64,000 nucleotides of DNA from Propionibacteriaceae bacterium AM104-82 (GTDB lineage Bacteria; Actinomycetota; Actinomycetes; Propionibacteriales; Propionibacteriaceae), in the NCBI GenBank assembly GCA_027658995.1, contig JAQDQK010000003.1, positions 62,001 through 126,000 of the forward strand, given 5' to 3'. Position numbers and translations under genes: made by a program. Below are positions 49,357-62,446 of the stretch, in pieces; position 1 is the first letter of the stretch, and each line of letters begins with the position of its first letter. Below the pieces are notes generated by a model. That model was not told the origin of the DNA and ran no database searches. It was given only the letters and a program-made list of their open reading frames with translations.

Positions 49357-49826
49357 TGCCTCGCAAGGGTCCCGCGCCGAAGCGCCCCGTGGTCGCCGAT
49401 CCGGTTTACGGTTCGCAGATCGTTACCCAGCTCGTCAGCAAGATCCTGCTCGACGGCAAGAAGACTGTTGCCCAGTCCATCGTCTACGACGCGATGGAAG
49501 GCACCCGCGAGAAGACCGGTGTTGATCCGGTCCAGACGCTGAAGAAGGCGCTCGACAACATCCGCCCCTCCATCGAGGTCAAGTCGCGTCGCGTCGGTGG
49601 CGCGACCTACCAGGTCCCGATCGAGGTCAAGCCGGCCCGTCAGACCACGCTCGCCATGCGCTGGCTCGTCTCCTTCTCCCGCGCCCGTCGCGAGAAGACG
49701 ATGACCGAGCGTCTGATGAACGAGATCCTCGACGCCTCCAACGGCCTCGGCGCTTCCGTGAAGCGTCGCGAGGACACGCACAAGATGGCTGAGGCCAACC
49801 GCGCCTTCGCGCACTACCGCTGGTGA
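49356..49826 (+). CDS. rpsG: 30S ribosomal protein S7
   Basis: 156 residues, normal length. [30 protein letters not shown], the [24 protein letters not shown] segment, and [13 protein letters not shown] at the end are conserved. It organises the 16S 3' domain and may repress the str operon by binding mRNA. One-base overlap with rpsL. Confidence 0.96.
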   Translation: MPRKGPAPKRPVVADPVYGSQIVTQLVSKILLDGKKTVAQSIVYDAMEGTREKTGVDPVQTLKKALDNIRPSIEVKSRRVGGATYQVPIEVKPARQTTLAMRWLVSFSRARREKTMTERLMNEILDASNGLGASVKRREDTHKMAEANRAFAHYRW

Positions 49827-49833
49827 GTCGATG

Positions 49834-49874
49834 CCCCCGAGCCGAAAGGCCGGGGGCGCTCTCGCGTTTTTTTG
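49834..49874 (+). terminator. Hairpin with T7 tract between rpsG and fusA
   Basis: GCCCCCG-A-GCC, loop GAAA, GGCCGGGGGC, then nine bases and seven Ts. It could act as an attenuator lowering fusA read-through, or pause site; the T-run is offset from the stem. Confidence 0.5.
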
Positions 49875-49899
49875 AAGACTTCATAAGAAGGAATGCACT

Positions 49900-51981
<2,082 letters not shown>

Positions 51982-52007
51982 GCCTGACGGCGCACTGAAG
52001 CCAGCAG

Positions 52008-52044
52008 AAGCCGGCCGGGAGGGTTCCTCCCGGCCGGCTTTTTT
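52008..52044 (+). terminator. Rho-independent terminator of fusA
   Basis: A perfect 15-bp stem (AAGCCGGCCGGGAGG / CCTCCCGGCCGGCTT), 3-base loop, T-run continuing to 52044. Confidence 0.9.
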
Positions 52045-52083
52045 GCTGCCCGAACCGCGTCGGGGGAGTGGCTCCGCCCCGGT

Positions 52084-52112
52084 TTGGCGTCACGGGGCAG
52101 GATCGCTAGGAT
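52084..52112 (+). promoter_or_regulatory. Putative tuf promoter
   Basis: TTGGCG (52084-52089), 17 bp, TAGGAT (52107-52112), about 104 bp before the tuf start. It implies tuf is transcribed apart from fusA. Confidence 0.6.
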
Positions 52113-52215
52113 GTGGTAGGTATGGCGTTCGGCTGTGTGCTCGTTCGTCGACACTCTTAGGGGAAACACCCAACGCCGCGCAATCCCGTGCGGCGATATC
52201 CAAGAAGGAGCCCTC

Positions 52216-53415
<1,200 letters not shown>

Positions 53416-53438
53416 TCATCTGACTCATTGAGTCTCTG

Positions 53439-53475
53439 AAGGGCCGCGTGGGAGACCACGCGGCCCTTCTGCATT
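53439..53475 (+). terminator. Terminator of tuf
   Basis: A 13-bp perfect stem (AAGGGCCGCGTGG / CCACGCGGCCCTT) with loop GAGA, followed by CTGCATTTC. Confidence 0.8.
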
Positions 53476-53794
53476 TCGTGGGCCTGCTGGTTGAGCCGAC
53501 GTAGTCGCCTGCTGCCGTGTCGAAGCCTCCTGTGGGGTTCCGGGTCCTGGGCTCTGCTGGTTGAGCCGGCTCGCGGCGACGTAGTCGCCCGCTGCCGTGT
53601 CGAAACCCTCTGCTGCGTCCCGGGTTCCTGGGCTCTGCTGGTTGAGCCGGCGCGCGGCGACGTAGTCGCCTGCTGCCGTGTCGAAGCCTCTGTGGGGTTC
53701 CGGGGTCCTGGGCTCTGCTGGTTGAGCCGGCCCGCGGCGACGCAGTCGCTGCTGCCGCGTCGAAACCCTCTGCTGCGTCCCGGGTTCCTGGGAT

Positions 53795-54173
53795 GAGCCT
53801 GCCTGCGGTCAGCCGGGGCCGGGAGCCGGGCGGCGTTCTCGGCGGCCTGGGTGCTTGGCCTCGGCAGGTCGGTGGTCGGGTCGTTGAGGCCGCCCGGCGT
53901 CCCGTCCCCGTCTGACCTGACGCTCGGCTCTGGTGGGGCGTGTGAACCGTGCCCTCGGTTGGCGCGACCCCGCCGCGCGCCCCGGGTCGCCCCGCTCGGG
54001 TCGGGTCCTTCTAGGCGTGTGTCGTTGGGCTGGTGGTGGGGTCGGGCGTGCTGCGCGGAGGGGCGACGTGGGGGCTCACGGCCGTCACTTGTAGCACGTC
54101 GCGTTTCGCTCGGTGCGGGGCGTTCCGTTCTGGTCGGGGAAGGCGGCGTAGTTGCCGTCTGCTGCGTCCCGCT
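53795..54173. repeat. Long repeat copy 1 (379 bp)
   Basis: First copy of a 379-bp sequence beginning GAGCCTGCCTGCGGTCAGCC and ending at REP-like unit 5. Aligns base for base, without gaps, with 54248-54626; about 20 mismatches by eye. Confidence 0.8.
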
Positions 54174-54247
54174 GGTTGAGCCGGCCGCGGCGACGTAGTC
54201 GCCTGCTGCCGTGTCGAAACCCTCCCCGGCGTTCTGGGTTCCTGGGT

Positions 54248-54626
54248 GAGCCTGCCTGCGGTCAGCCGGGGTCGGGAGCCGGGCGGCGTTGTCGGCGGCC
54301 TGGGTGCTTGGCCTCGGCAGGTCGGTGGTCGGGTTGTTGAGGCCGCCCGGCGTCCCGTCCCCGTCTGACCTGGTGTCCGGCTCTGGTGGGGCGTGTGAAC
54401 CGTGCCCTCGATTGGTGCGACCCCGCCGCGCGCCCCGGGTCGCCCCGCTCGGGTCGGGTCGTTCTAGGCGTGTGTCGTTGGGCTGCTGGTCGGGTCGGGC
54501 GTGCTGCGCGGAGGGGCGACGTGGGGGCTCACGGCCGTCACTTCCGGCACGTCGCGTTTCGCTCGGCGCGGGGCGTTCTGCTCTGGTCGGGGAAGGCGGC
54601 GTAGTTGCCGTCTGCCGTGGCCCGCT
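54248..54626. repeat. Long repeat copy 2 (379 bp)
   Basis: Second copy of the same 379-bp sequence, ending at REP-like unit 6. The period from unit 5 to unit 6 is 453 bp, so a long repeat plus one REP-like unit was duplicated as a block. Confidence 0.8.
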
Positions 54627-54784
54627 GGTTGAGCCGGCCGCGGCGACGCAGTCGCCTGCTGCCGCGTCGAAACCCTCCGTGGCGATGCCGGGGCCTGGGG
54701 GTCTGCTGGTTGAGCCGGCTCGCGGCGGCGTAGTCGCCTGCTGCCGCGTCGAAACCCTCTGCTTCGTTGCCGGGCTCCTGGGGT

Positions 54785-54920
54785 GAGGCTGCCTGCGGTC
54801 AGCCGGGGCCGGGAGCCGGGCGGCGTCGTCGGCGGCCTGGGTGTTGGCCTCGGAAGGTCGGTAGTCGGGTTGTTGAGGCCGCCCGGCGTCCCGTCCCCGT
54901 CTGCCCTGATGTCCGGCTCT
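54785..54920. repeat. Long repeat copy 3, truncated
   Basis: About the first 135 bp of the long repeat, starting GAGGCTGCCTGCGGTCAGCC. Similarity ends near GTCCGGCTCT. Confidence 0.7.
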
Positions 54921-54958
54921 CTGCGTACGCAACGCCTGCGGTTGGCGGGCATGACGAT

Positions 54959-55034
54959 GAGCATGTTTGGTTGCTCGTTGCGCAAAGAGCCACGATTCCT
55001 CGGCGTGTCGCCGATCGAGCAACCAAACATGCTC
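54959..55034. repeat. 76-bp palindromic element
   Basis: GAGCATGTTTGGTTGCTCG (54959-54977) and its exact complement (55016-55034) flank a 38-base centre. It is AT-richer than its surroundings. It could be a small non-autonomous mobile element or a strong RNA hairpin; no target-site duplication is obvious. Confidence 0.7.
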
Positions 55035-55168
55035 AAGTTCCTCCCCGCACCGCGCCTCGGGAGGTCGCCAGGCGCGCCTCGACAGCCGCAAGGGCCAGCG
55101 ACCTCGTCGGTGCTGGGTCTGCTTGTGGGTGTGGGTGGTTTCGACCGATGAAGTCCGCTGCGCGTCCT

Positions 55169-55183
55169 TCATGGCTCAACCAA
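55169..55183. repeat. Second copy of the 15-bp arm seen at 16854-16868
   Basis: TCATGGCTCAACCAA is identical to the inverted-repeat arm near the PCMT-like gene. CGCTGGCGCG also follows nearby, as in the loop there, which suggests a dispersed repeat family. Confidence 0.6.
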
Positions 55184-55472
55184 CGGTCGCCCGCTGGCGC
55201 GTCATCAACCAATGAGGGCCGCCCGCTGGTGCGTCCTCGTGGCTCACGCAGCGGTAGGGGAGTCGGTTCGCGACATGAATGAAGCCGAGGCGAGGGCGCC
55301 GTTGCCTCCGTCTCGGCATGGGCAAGACACTACTGGCCCGAGTGGGCCGCGTCGCGGGCGACGGGCGAACTGTTATCGACTTGTGATGGGACCGGCGCCA
55401 CATGCGGCCACTTGGGGCTTTGGCCGAAATCGCTCACTCATATTGAGCGGTTATTTTGTCGAACCCATTCAA

Positions 55473-55486
55473 TGTTAACGCTAGCA
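55473..55486 (+). promoter_or_regulatory. LacI-type operator candidate before the fucosidase gene
   Basis: TGTTAACGCTAGCA is symmetric at 10 of 14 positions around a central CG, like operators of actinobacterial sugar repressors. It lies 47 bp before the ATG in an AT-richer stretch that probably contains the promoter. The rest of 55220-55532 shows nothing else. Confidence 0.5.
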
Positions 55487-55532
55487 TAAGGTGATCCCCG
55501 TCCCGATCAATGCCGATCCCTGATGGAGTCCC

Positions 55533-58500
55533 ATGCGACGACAACATCCACGCGCGAGCATCCGCGCACTGGCCGCGGGTGCTCTTGCGCTCACCCTGAC
55601 CGCCGGCGCAGGAGCCCGGTAGCGCCTTCGCCAGCCCCACCGACGCGCTCGACGTGTCCTTCGGCGGGTCGCTGGTCGGCACCACCCAGTACACGACCCA
55701 GGGCGACGAGGCACAGCGCGGCGTCCTGCACCGCATCGCCGGAGGAGAGGAGCAGGTGCCCGAGGGCGTCCGGCTCGCCGGAGGCACCCAGGGCCTCCGC
55801 TTCGACGCCGCCGACCTTGACCTCGCCGCAGGCAGTCAGAGCTACGTGATGGAGGCCCGCCTCACCGCGACCGCCGCCCCAGAGCTCAGCACCTACCTGT
55901 CGGCGGGCGGCAACGTCTTCGTCCGCGCCCAGAACGGTAAGCTCCGCTACGGCTACTCCAGCAACGCCACCGGCAAGTGGGTCGACTCCTTCAAGGAGGC
56001 GCCGCTGCCCGCGCTCGACAAGGAGCATGCGCTGTCGCTGCACTACCGCGCCACCGACGCGGGCGTCACCGTCGACCTCTCGCTCGACGGCGAGGCGCTG
56101 CCCGCCGTGACCGGGACCAGCCCAGCCAACGTCTCGACCGGGTTGTCCAAGGCCTTCGGCTTCGGCAACGAGGTCAACCCGCAGGGCGGCAACCGCGGCT
56201 TCGTCGGCGCGATCCACCAGGTGCGCGTCAACGCCACCGACGGAACGGGCGACCGGTTCGAACTGCAGCCCCGACCCGCAGCGACCGAGACCCTGCTGCT
56301 CGGCTTCGACGGCACCGTCGACGCGGGCACCTACACCCCGGCCGCCGGCGAACTCGCCCCGGGCTCCGTCAAGGTGCTCGGCGGTGCGACCGTGGCAGGC
56401 TCCGCGCTGACCCTGACGGGCGGCGCACAGGCCCTGACGTTCACGCCGACCAGCAACCCGATGCCCGACCCCGACATCGCAACGGGCTTCGTCGCGGAGG
56501 CGGAGTTCACGCCGACCGGCGCCCAGTCCGAACTCGGCACCCTGATCGGAGTCGGAGGCAACTTCTACGTCCGCTTCAGCGGCGGCGCCCTGCAGTACGG
56601 CTACTCCGGCAACAACGGCAAGTGGGTCGAGTACCGCTCCGCAGCCGGCGAGCTGACCGCCGGGGAGAAGCACGTCGTCTCCGTCGCCTACATCCCGGAG
56701 GCCGCAGTAGGAGCCCGCGTGCTGCTCTGGGTCGACGGCTACGCCCAACCCGAGCTGAAGGGCGCCCTGCTCAGCAGGCAGTCCGCCAGCCGCGGCGTGG
56801 TGGCCTTCGGTAACGAGGCCAACCCCGGCGCACAGACCCGAGGCTTCAAGGGGTCGATCGACCGCGCCCGCTTCGCGCTGCTCAACGGCGAGTTCAAGGA
56901 CGCCGCGTTCACCTTCCAGAGCCTCAAGCCGCCGGTCTCCTGCGACCCCGTCGAGATCGTGCCAGGCAACTACGTGCCCGTCAGCCGCACCGACTGCGAC
57001 GACAACATCATCAAGAAGGCCAGCGCAGTGCGCCCCACCGAGGGTCAGCTCGACTGGCAGGAACTGCAGCTCACCGGCTTCATGCACTTTGGCATCAACA
57101 CCTTCTACAACCAGGAGTGGGGCAACGGCAAGGAAGATCCCAGCCGCTTCAACCCGACCGGCACCGTCGACGTCGACGCCTGGGCCAAGACCCTGCGCGA
57201 CGAGGGCTTCAAGATGGGCATCCTCACCCTGAAGCACCACGACGGCTTCCAGCTCTGGCCCTCGCGTTACTCCTCCTTCACCGTCGCCAACACCCCGTGG
57301 CTCGACGGCAAGGGCGACATCATGGCCGACTACGCGAAGGCCGCGAAGAAGTACGGCCTGAAGGTCGGCGTCTACCTGTCCCCGGCCGACTCGTGGGCCG
57401 AGCACGCGGGCATCTTCGCCAACGGCTCGCCCAAGTCGAAGCGGACCATCCCGACCCTCGTCGAGGGCGATGACCGCGCGGGCAAGGACCTGCCGACGTT
57501 CGAGTACGAGGCCACCGACTACGGCCAGTACTTCCTCAACCAGCTCTACGAGGTACTCACCGAGTACGGGCCCATCGACGAGGTCTGGTTCGACGGCGCG
57601 GGAGGCAACACCTCCGGCTCCGAGAAGTTCGACTACATCGCCTACTACGACCTGATCCACAAGCTGCAGCCGGGCGCCCAGATCGCGGTCGGCGGCCCCG
57701 ACATCCGCTGGGTCGGCAACGAGGCGGGCTACGCCCGTGACGCCGAATGGGGCGCGGTGCCGATCAAGATGACCACCATCGGAGACAGGATCAGCGGCGT
57801 GCTTCCCGCGATGCCGAAGGCAGCCGACGACGCGTGGGTGGTCAACGCCGTCAAGTCCGGCGGGGCCAACGCGCTGCACTGGTGGCCCGCCGAGGCCGAC
57901 ATGAAGCTCACCGGCGGCTGGTTCGCCCATCCGGGCGACAGCCCCAAGAGCGGCACCGCGCTGCTGAACTCGCACTGGGACCGCACCGTCGGCCAGAGCG
58001 CAGTGATGCTGCTCAACGTCCCGCCGACGACAACCGGCAGCTTCGCTCCCTCCTCGGTCGCCGCGCTGGAGAGCTTCTCGAGCCTCCGCCGCCAGGCCTA
58101 CGGGGACAACGCGGCCCTCGGCGCGACCGCCACCGCAGGCCAGGCCGACGCGGCCGCCGTCACCGACGGCAACCTGCGCAGTTCCTGGCTGTCGGCAGAC
58201 GGCGAGGACCGCACGCCGATCACGGTCGACCTCGGGCAGCCCACCACCGTCTCGCGGATGAGCCTCGCAGAGGACACCCTCGACCACGGCCAGCAGGTGC
58301 GCTCCTTCACGGTCGAGTACCTCAACGGCGACGCCTGGGTGCAGGCGGCGACCGGCACGACGATCGGCGTCAGCCGGATCGTCAAGCTGGCCACCCCCGT
58401 CACCGCGCAGCAGTGGCGGATCACCGTCACCTCTGCCCGCGGCCAGTACGCCATCGCCGACTGGTCGCTGTACCGGCAGGCGGCAACCGACCCGGGCAAG

Positions 58501-59340
58501 CCGACCGAGCTGTGGATCGACTGCTCGGCTTCCACGGCCGGCCCCGGCACCAAGGACCGTCCGATGAACTCGCTCGAGCAGCTCCGCCAGCTCGACCTGG
58601 CACCGGGCGCCGACCTGCACTTCAGGTCGGGCACGGCATGCGAGGCGTCGACGGCGAACCTGTGGGCCTACGGCACCGCAGAGAACCCCGTCGTCATCGA
58701 CACCTACGACGGCTTCGAGCTGCCCACCATCGGCGGACGGCCCGCCACCGAATGGTTCGACGGCCGCGGAGGCGAACACGTCGAGGCGTTCCTGCGGATC
58801 ACCACGAACGAGGCACCCGTCATCGGGGCGATCGCCGACGCGACCGTCACGGCGGGCGCCGAGGTCAGCATCGCCGTGCTGGCGAGCGACCCCGACGGGC
58901 CGCTCGGCTACGCCGCGACCGGACTGCCGGAGGGCGTCACCATCGACGCCGCCACCGGTGCGATCTCCGGCGCGAGCCAGGCGGTCGGGGAGCATAGGAT
59001 CACCGTCACGGTGACCGACGCGATCGGCGCGGCAAGCACCGCAGAGTTCACGCTCACGGTGACGCCACAGGCCCAGGAGGAGGGGCCGGTCATCTCGCCG
59101 GTCGCCGACCAGACCGCGACCAAGGGCTCGCCGTTCAGCTTGAAGGTCAAGGCCTCCGGGCAGCCGCGACCGCTGGAGCACACGGCGACCGGCCTCCCCG
59201 CAGGCCTGTCGATGCACCCGCGCTCCGGGGTGATCACCGGCAAGCCGAGCGTCGCAGGCACCTTCGACGTCGTCGTGACAGTCGCCAACGCGGCGGGTGA
59301 TGCGTCGACGGCCACGTTCACGATCCGCGTCGCGGGCTGA
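55533..59340 (+). CDS. Secreted multi-domain alpha-L-fucosidase (GH29), frameshifted at the signal peptide
   Basis: A GGAG-preceded ATG at 55533 encodes a Sec signal (MRRQHPRASIRALAAGALAL...) that stops at TAG 55620. The mature protein continues in the +1 frame and is open to 59340. Dropping one C of CCC at 55615-55617 joins them as AGAGSAFASPTDAL with a good cleavage site AFA|S. Counting from 55654: two LamG-like domains (about 1-210, 215-415), a GH29 catalytic domain (about 445-800) with nucleophile Asp647 in EVWFDGAGG, a discoidin/CBM32-like domain (about 810-945), a short segment like the start of a beta-helix, and two Ig-like putative domains. No LPXTG anchor. Predicted to release fucose from glycans outside the cell. 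The frameshift may be a real mutation or a sequencing error. Confidence 0.8.
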
Positions 59341-59355
59341 GCCTCTAGCAACACC

Positions 59356-59391
59356 ACCGTGCCCCCGTCGCTGCTGCGGCGGGGGCACGGT
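59356..59391. terminator. Hairpin terminator after the fucosidase gene
   Basis: ACCGTGCCCCCG and CGGGGGCACGGT form a 12-bp stem around GTCGC-like bases. No T-run follows. Confidence 0.55.
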
Positions 59392-59479
59392 CGTGTCCTG
59401 ATGCGCCGGATCGCGGAACGGCCGCGCCGGGTCGGCCGCTGTGCTGTGCTTTCCCCAGGATCGCGAGGGAGGAACGGCC

Positions 59480-60142
59480 ATGGCCGCACGCGTACGGGTA
59501 CACAACTTCTCCATCTCGCTCGACGGCTTCGGCGTCGGGGAGGGACAACGGCTCGAGGAGCCCTTCGGGCACGCCGGGCATCGGCTGATGGACTGGGCGC
59601 TGCCGACCCGCACCTTCCAACGGATGGGCTTCCACGGCTCCGACGCGGGCTCGGTCGGCGTCGACGAGGCCTTCGCGGGACAGTGGGCCGAGGGCATCGG
59701 CGTCGAGATCATGGGGCGCAACAAGTTCGGCCCGCAGCGCGGCCCCTGGGCCGACCACGACTGGAAGGGCTGGTGGGGCGAGGACCCGCCGTTCCACACG
59801 CCCGTGATCGTGCTGACCCACCACGTGCGCCCACCCGAGCCGATGGCGGGAGGCACCACCTTCTACTTCCTGGACGCGACCCCGCAGGAGGCGCTCGAGA
59901 AGGCCCGCACGCTCGCCGACGGCCGCGACATCAGGATCGGTGGCGGCACCACCACGGTGCGCGAGTTCCTGGTCGCCGACCTGATCGACGAGTTGCACCT
60001 CGTGATCGTGCCCATCCTGCTCGGCCGCGGCGAGCGGCTCTGGGACGGCCTCGAGGGCATGGAGGAACGCTTCACGATCGAGGCGGTCGGCTCACCCAGC
60101 GGCGTCGTCCACCTCACCCTCGCGCGCCGCGAGCCCAGGTAG
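59480..60142 (+). CDS. RibD/DHFR-like reductase family protein
   Basis: 220 residues from ATG 59480 (GGGAGGAAC ribosome-binding site). VRVHNFSISLDGFGVGEGQ, GVEIMGRNKFGPQRGPW, PVIVLTHHVRPPEPMAGGTTFYF, RIGGGTTTVREFLVADLIDELHLVIVPILLGRGERLWDG fit the RibD C-terminal (dihydrofolate-reductase-like) family. Such proteins bind NADPH; many have unknown substrates. It is not a canonical folA. The stop lies 5 bp before the convergent glnS stop. Confidence 0.85.
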   Translation: MAARVRVHNFSISLDGFGVGEGQRLEEPFGHAGHRLMDWALPTRTFQRMGFHGSDAGSVGVDEAFAGQWAEGIGVEIMGRNKFGPQRGPWADHDWKGWWGEDPPFHTPVIVLTHHVRPPEPMAGGTTFYFLDATPQEALEKARTLADGRDIRIGGGTTTVREFLVADLIDELHLVIVPILLGRGERLWDGLEGMEERFTIEAVGSPSGVVHLTLARREPR

Positions 60143-60147
60143 CGGCC

Positions 60148-61827
60148 TCAGCCGCGCTTCTGGATCGAGGCCCACTCGTCGCGCAGCCCCACCGTCCGGT
60201 GGAAGTGCATCGGGGTGTCCGGGTCTGCCGCGAAGTAGCCCAGCCGCTCGAACTGGACGACCTCGCCCGGTGCCGCGCCGGTCAGCGCCGACTCGACCTT
60301 GACGCCGTCGAGCAGTTCACGGGAGTCGGGGTTGAGGTCGTCAAGGGCCTCGCCGGTGCGTTCGCCGGGTGCCTCCGCCGTGAACAGCCGGTCGTACAGC
60401 GCGACGGTCGCGTCCTCGGCGTGGGGCGCCGAGACCCAGTGCATCGTCGACTTCACCCTGCGACCGTCGGGGGCGTTGCCGCCCTTCGTCTCGGGATCGT
60501 AGGTCGCGAGCACCTCGACGACGTTGCCCTCATCGTCCTTGACCGCCTCGGTGGCCGTCACGAAGTAGGCGCCGCGCAGCCGCACCTCGCGGCCGGGGGA
60601 GAGGCGGAAGTACTTCGGAGGCGGGACCTCCTGGAAGTCGTCCTGCTCGATCCACAGTTCGCCCGTGAACGCCACCATCCGGGTGCCGTCCTCCGGCCGC
60701 TCCGGGTTGTTGGTGATCTCGAAGTGCTCGACGACGGGGTTGCCCTCGGCGTCCGTTGGCCAGTTGGTCAGGCGCAGCTTCAGGGGGCGAAGCACCGCCA
60801 TCCGGCGCTGCGCCGAGGCGTTCAGGTCGCGACGCACATAGCTCTCGAGGTACTCGATCGACTGGCGCGAGTTGGTGCGCGTGGTGCCGACCTCGCGGCA
60901 GAACGCGCGGATCGCGCTCGCCGGGTAGCCGCGACGCCGCAGGCCGCGCAGCGTCGGCATCCTGGCGTCGTCCCAGCCGTCGACGACGCCGTCGTTGACG
61001 AGCTTGGCGAGCCGCCGCTTCGACGTGACGGTGTAGGTCAGCTCCAGCCGGGCGAACTCGTACTGGCGCGGCGGGTCGACCACCTTCAACTGCTCAAGGA
61101 ACCAGTCGTAGAGAGGGCGGTGCGACTCGAACTCCAGCGTGCAGATCGAGTGCGTGACGCCCTCGATCGCGTCGGACTGGCCGTGCGCCCAGTCGTAGGT
61201 GGGGTAGATGACCCAGTCGTTGGCGGTGCGGTGGTGGTGCGAGTGGCGGATCCGGTACATGATCGGGTCGCGCAGTTGCATGTTCTCGTGCGACATGTCG
61301 ATCTTGGCGCGCAGCACCTTGCTGCCGTCGGGGAACTCCTCGGCCCGCATCCTGCGGAACAGGTCGAGGTTCTCCTCCGGCGTGCGGTCACGGTAGGGGG
61401 AGTTGACGCCCGGCTTGCCGAAGCCGCCGCGGCCTGCGGAGATCTCCTCGCCGGTCTGGTCGTCGACATAGGCCAGCCCGGCCTCGATGAGCTGCTCGGC
61501 CCACGAGTAGAGCTGTTCGAAGTAGTCGGACGCGAACCGCTCGTAGGCAGGTTCGTAGCCGAGCCAACGGATGTCGGACATGATCGACTCGACGAAGGAC
61601 ACGTCCTCGGTCTCGGGGTTGGTGTCGTCGAGGCGCAGCACACAGGTGCCGCCGAAGTCGTCTGCGACGCCGAAGTCGACGACGATCGCCTTGGCGTGCC
61701 CGATGTGCAGGTAGCCGTTGGGCTCGGGTGGGAACCGGGTCTGGACCCGCCCGCCGCGCACACCCTGCTCGACGTCGTCGGAGACGGCGTCGTAAATGAA
61801 GTTGGAGGGCATGGCGGGATCGGTCAT
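60148..61827 (-). CDS. glnS: Glutaminyl-tRNA synthetase
   Basis: 559 residues, full length. Class I motifs FPPEPNGYLHIGHAKA and YTVTSKRRL (the KMSKS position, with Thr in place of Met); LRFDDTNP-like LRLDDTNPETEDVSFVESI, GITHS-like EGVTHSICTLEF, and two anticodon-binding beta-barrels ending FHRTVGLRDEWA. It charges tRNA-Gln directly. Most actinobacteria instead use GatCAB transamidation, so this gene may have been acquired (see findings). Confidence 0.95.
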   Translation of the reverse strand: MTDPAMPSNFIYDAVSDDVEQGVRGGRVQTRFPPEPNGYLHIGHAKAIVVDFGVADDFGGTCVLRLDDTNPETEDVSFVESIMSDIRWLGYEPAYERFASDYFEQLYSWAEQLIEAGLAYVDDQTGEEISAGRGGFGKPGVNSPYRDRTPEENLDLFRRMRAEEFPDGSKVLRAKIDMSHENMQLRDPIMYRIRHSHHHRTANDWVIYPTYDWAHGQSDAIEGVTHSICTLEFESHRPLYDWFLEQLKVVDPPRQYEFARLELTYTVTSKRRLAKLVNDGVVDGWDDARMPTLRGLRRRGYPASAIRAFCREVGTTRTNSRQSIEYLESYVRRDLNASAQRRMAVLRPLKLRLTNWPTDAEGNPVVEHFEITNNPERPEDGTRMVAFTGELWIEQDDFQEVPPPKYFRLSPGREVRLRGAYFVTATEAVKDDEGNVVEVLATYDPETKGGNAPDGRRVKSTMHWVSAPHAEDATVALYDRLFTAEAPGERTGEALDDLNPDSRELLDGVKVESALTGAAPGEVVQFERLGYFAADPDTPMHFHRTVGLRDEWASIQKRG

Positions 61828-61856
61828 GGCGACATGTTAGCCGGTCGGGGCAGGCG

Positions 61857-62372
61857 TCAACCCCGGGTCACCAGTAGCGTGATGAGCACGATCGGCACCA
61901 GCAGGATCAGCGCGAACATCGCCACGATGATGCCCGCGACGGCGATCCAGTAGCCGACGGAGGCGTCGCGCACCTGGCCCCGGTCCGCGATGGTGCGGTT
62001 GAGCAGCTTCAGGTTCTTGTTGTTCGAGCGCCACGCGAAGTCGAGCAGCGCCCCCGCGTAGGGGATCAGGCCCACGAGCCAGTCGATGATCCAGTTCAGG
62101 AACATCCGGGCGAGCACGGGAAGTGGCATCTTCAACCGGACGGCGTCGAACATCAGCGCCGTCCCGAAGATCGCGCCCGTTGCGGTGCCCGCCCACGGGA
62201 TCAGGCTCAGCAGCGGGTCGATCCCCACCCGGTACTTGGTGCCGGGGATCGGGACCAGATCCTCCAACAGGTAGGTGAGCATCCTGGTCGCCTTGGCGGG
62301 GCGGTCGGGCTCCAACGCCTTCTCCGCCTGCCTGCGGGCCGCCTCGAGCGCGCCCGGATCCTCAGTGCTCAT
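61857..62372 (-). CDS. DUF4112 family membrane protein
   Basis: 171 residues from ATG 62372. LEDLVPIPGTKYRVGIDPLLSLIPWAGTATG is the DUF4112 signature; two hydrophobic stretches plus a C-terminal helix (IAVAGIIVAMFALILLVPIVLITLLV) suggest two to three membrane passes. The function is unknown. It lies 29 bp upstream of glnS on the same strand and divergent from gltX, sharing a 74-bp control region. Confidence 0.85.
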   Translation of the reverse strand: MSTEDPGALEAARRQAEKALEPDRPAKATRMLTYLLEDLVPIPGTKYRVGIDPLLSLIPWAGTATGAIFGTALMFDAVRLKMPLPVLARMFLNWIIDWLVGLIPYAGALLDFAWRSNNKNLKLLNRTIADRGQVRDASVGYWIAVAGIIVAMFALILLVPIVLITLLVTRG

Positions 62373-62446
62373 GCGTCCAAGTGTGCCGCACCCTGGCTCC
62401 CCTGCGGCGGTCATTTCCGGCGCGGTCCTCTAGAGTTGGAGCCACT

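Larger units (their letters stand above)
53489..54756. repeat. Seven REP-like hairpin units (GGTTGAGC...CGAAACC)
   Basis: Units of about 39-49 bp run from GGTTGAGC to CGAAACC or CGAAGCC at 53489-53527, 53559-53607, 53640-53688, 53720-53767, 54174-54222, 54627-54674 and 54708-54756. Most contain GGCGAC-GTA-GTCGCC, a perfect hairpin, followed by TGCTGCCGTGTCGAAACC. They resemble palindromic repeats common between actinobacterial genes. No convincing coding sequence exists between 53476 and 55532; long open frames here are low-complexity and cross repeat copies. Confidence 0.8.

Noticed and set aside
53489..54756. CRISPR array
   Set aside because: Repeat units vary, contain internal hairpins, are unevenly spaced, and the DNA between units is itself repeated; no cas genes are near.
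55591..59859. Open frame of about 1420 codons antisense to the fucosidase gene
   Set aside because: Low-complexity Gly/Arg/Val-rich shadow of a gene with clear GH29 motifs on the plus strand.
59480..60142. folA dihydrofolate reductase
   Set aside because: The sequence matches the RibD C-terminal-like branch and not canonical folA, and it is not linked to thyA.
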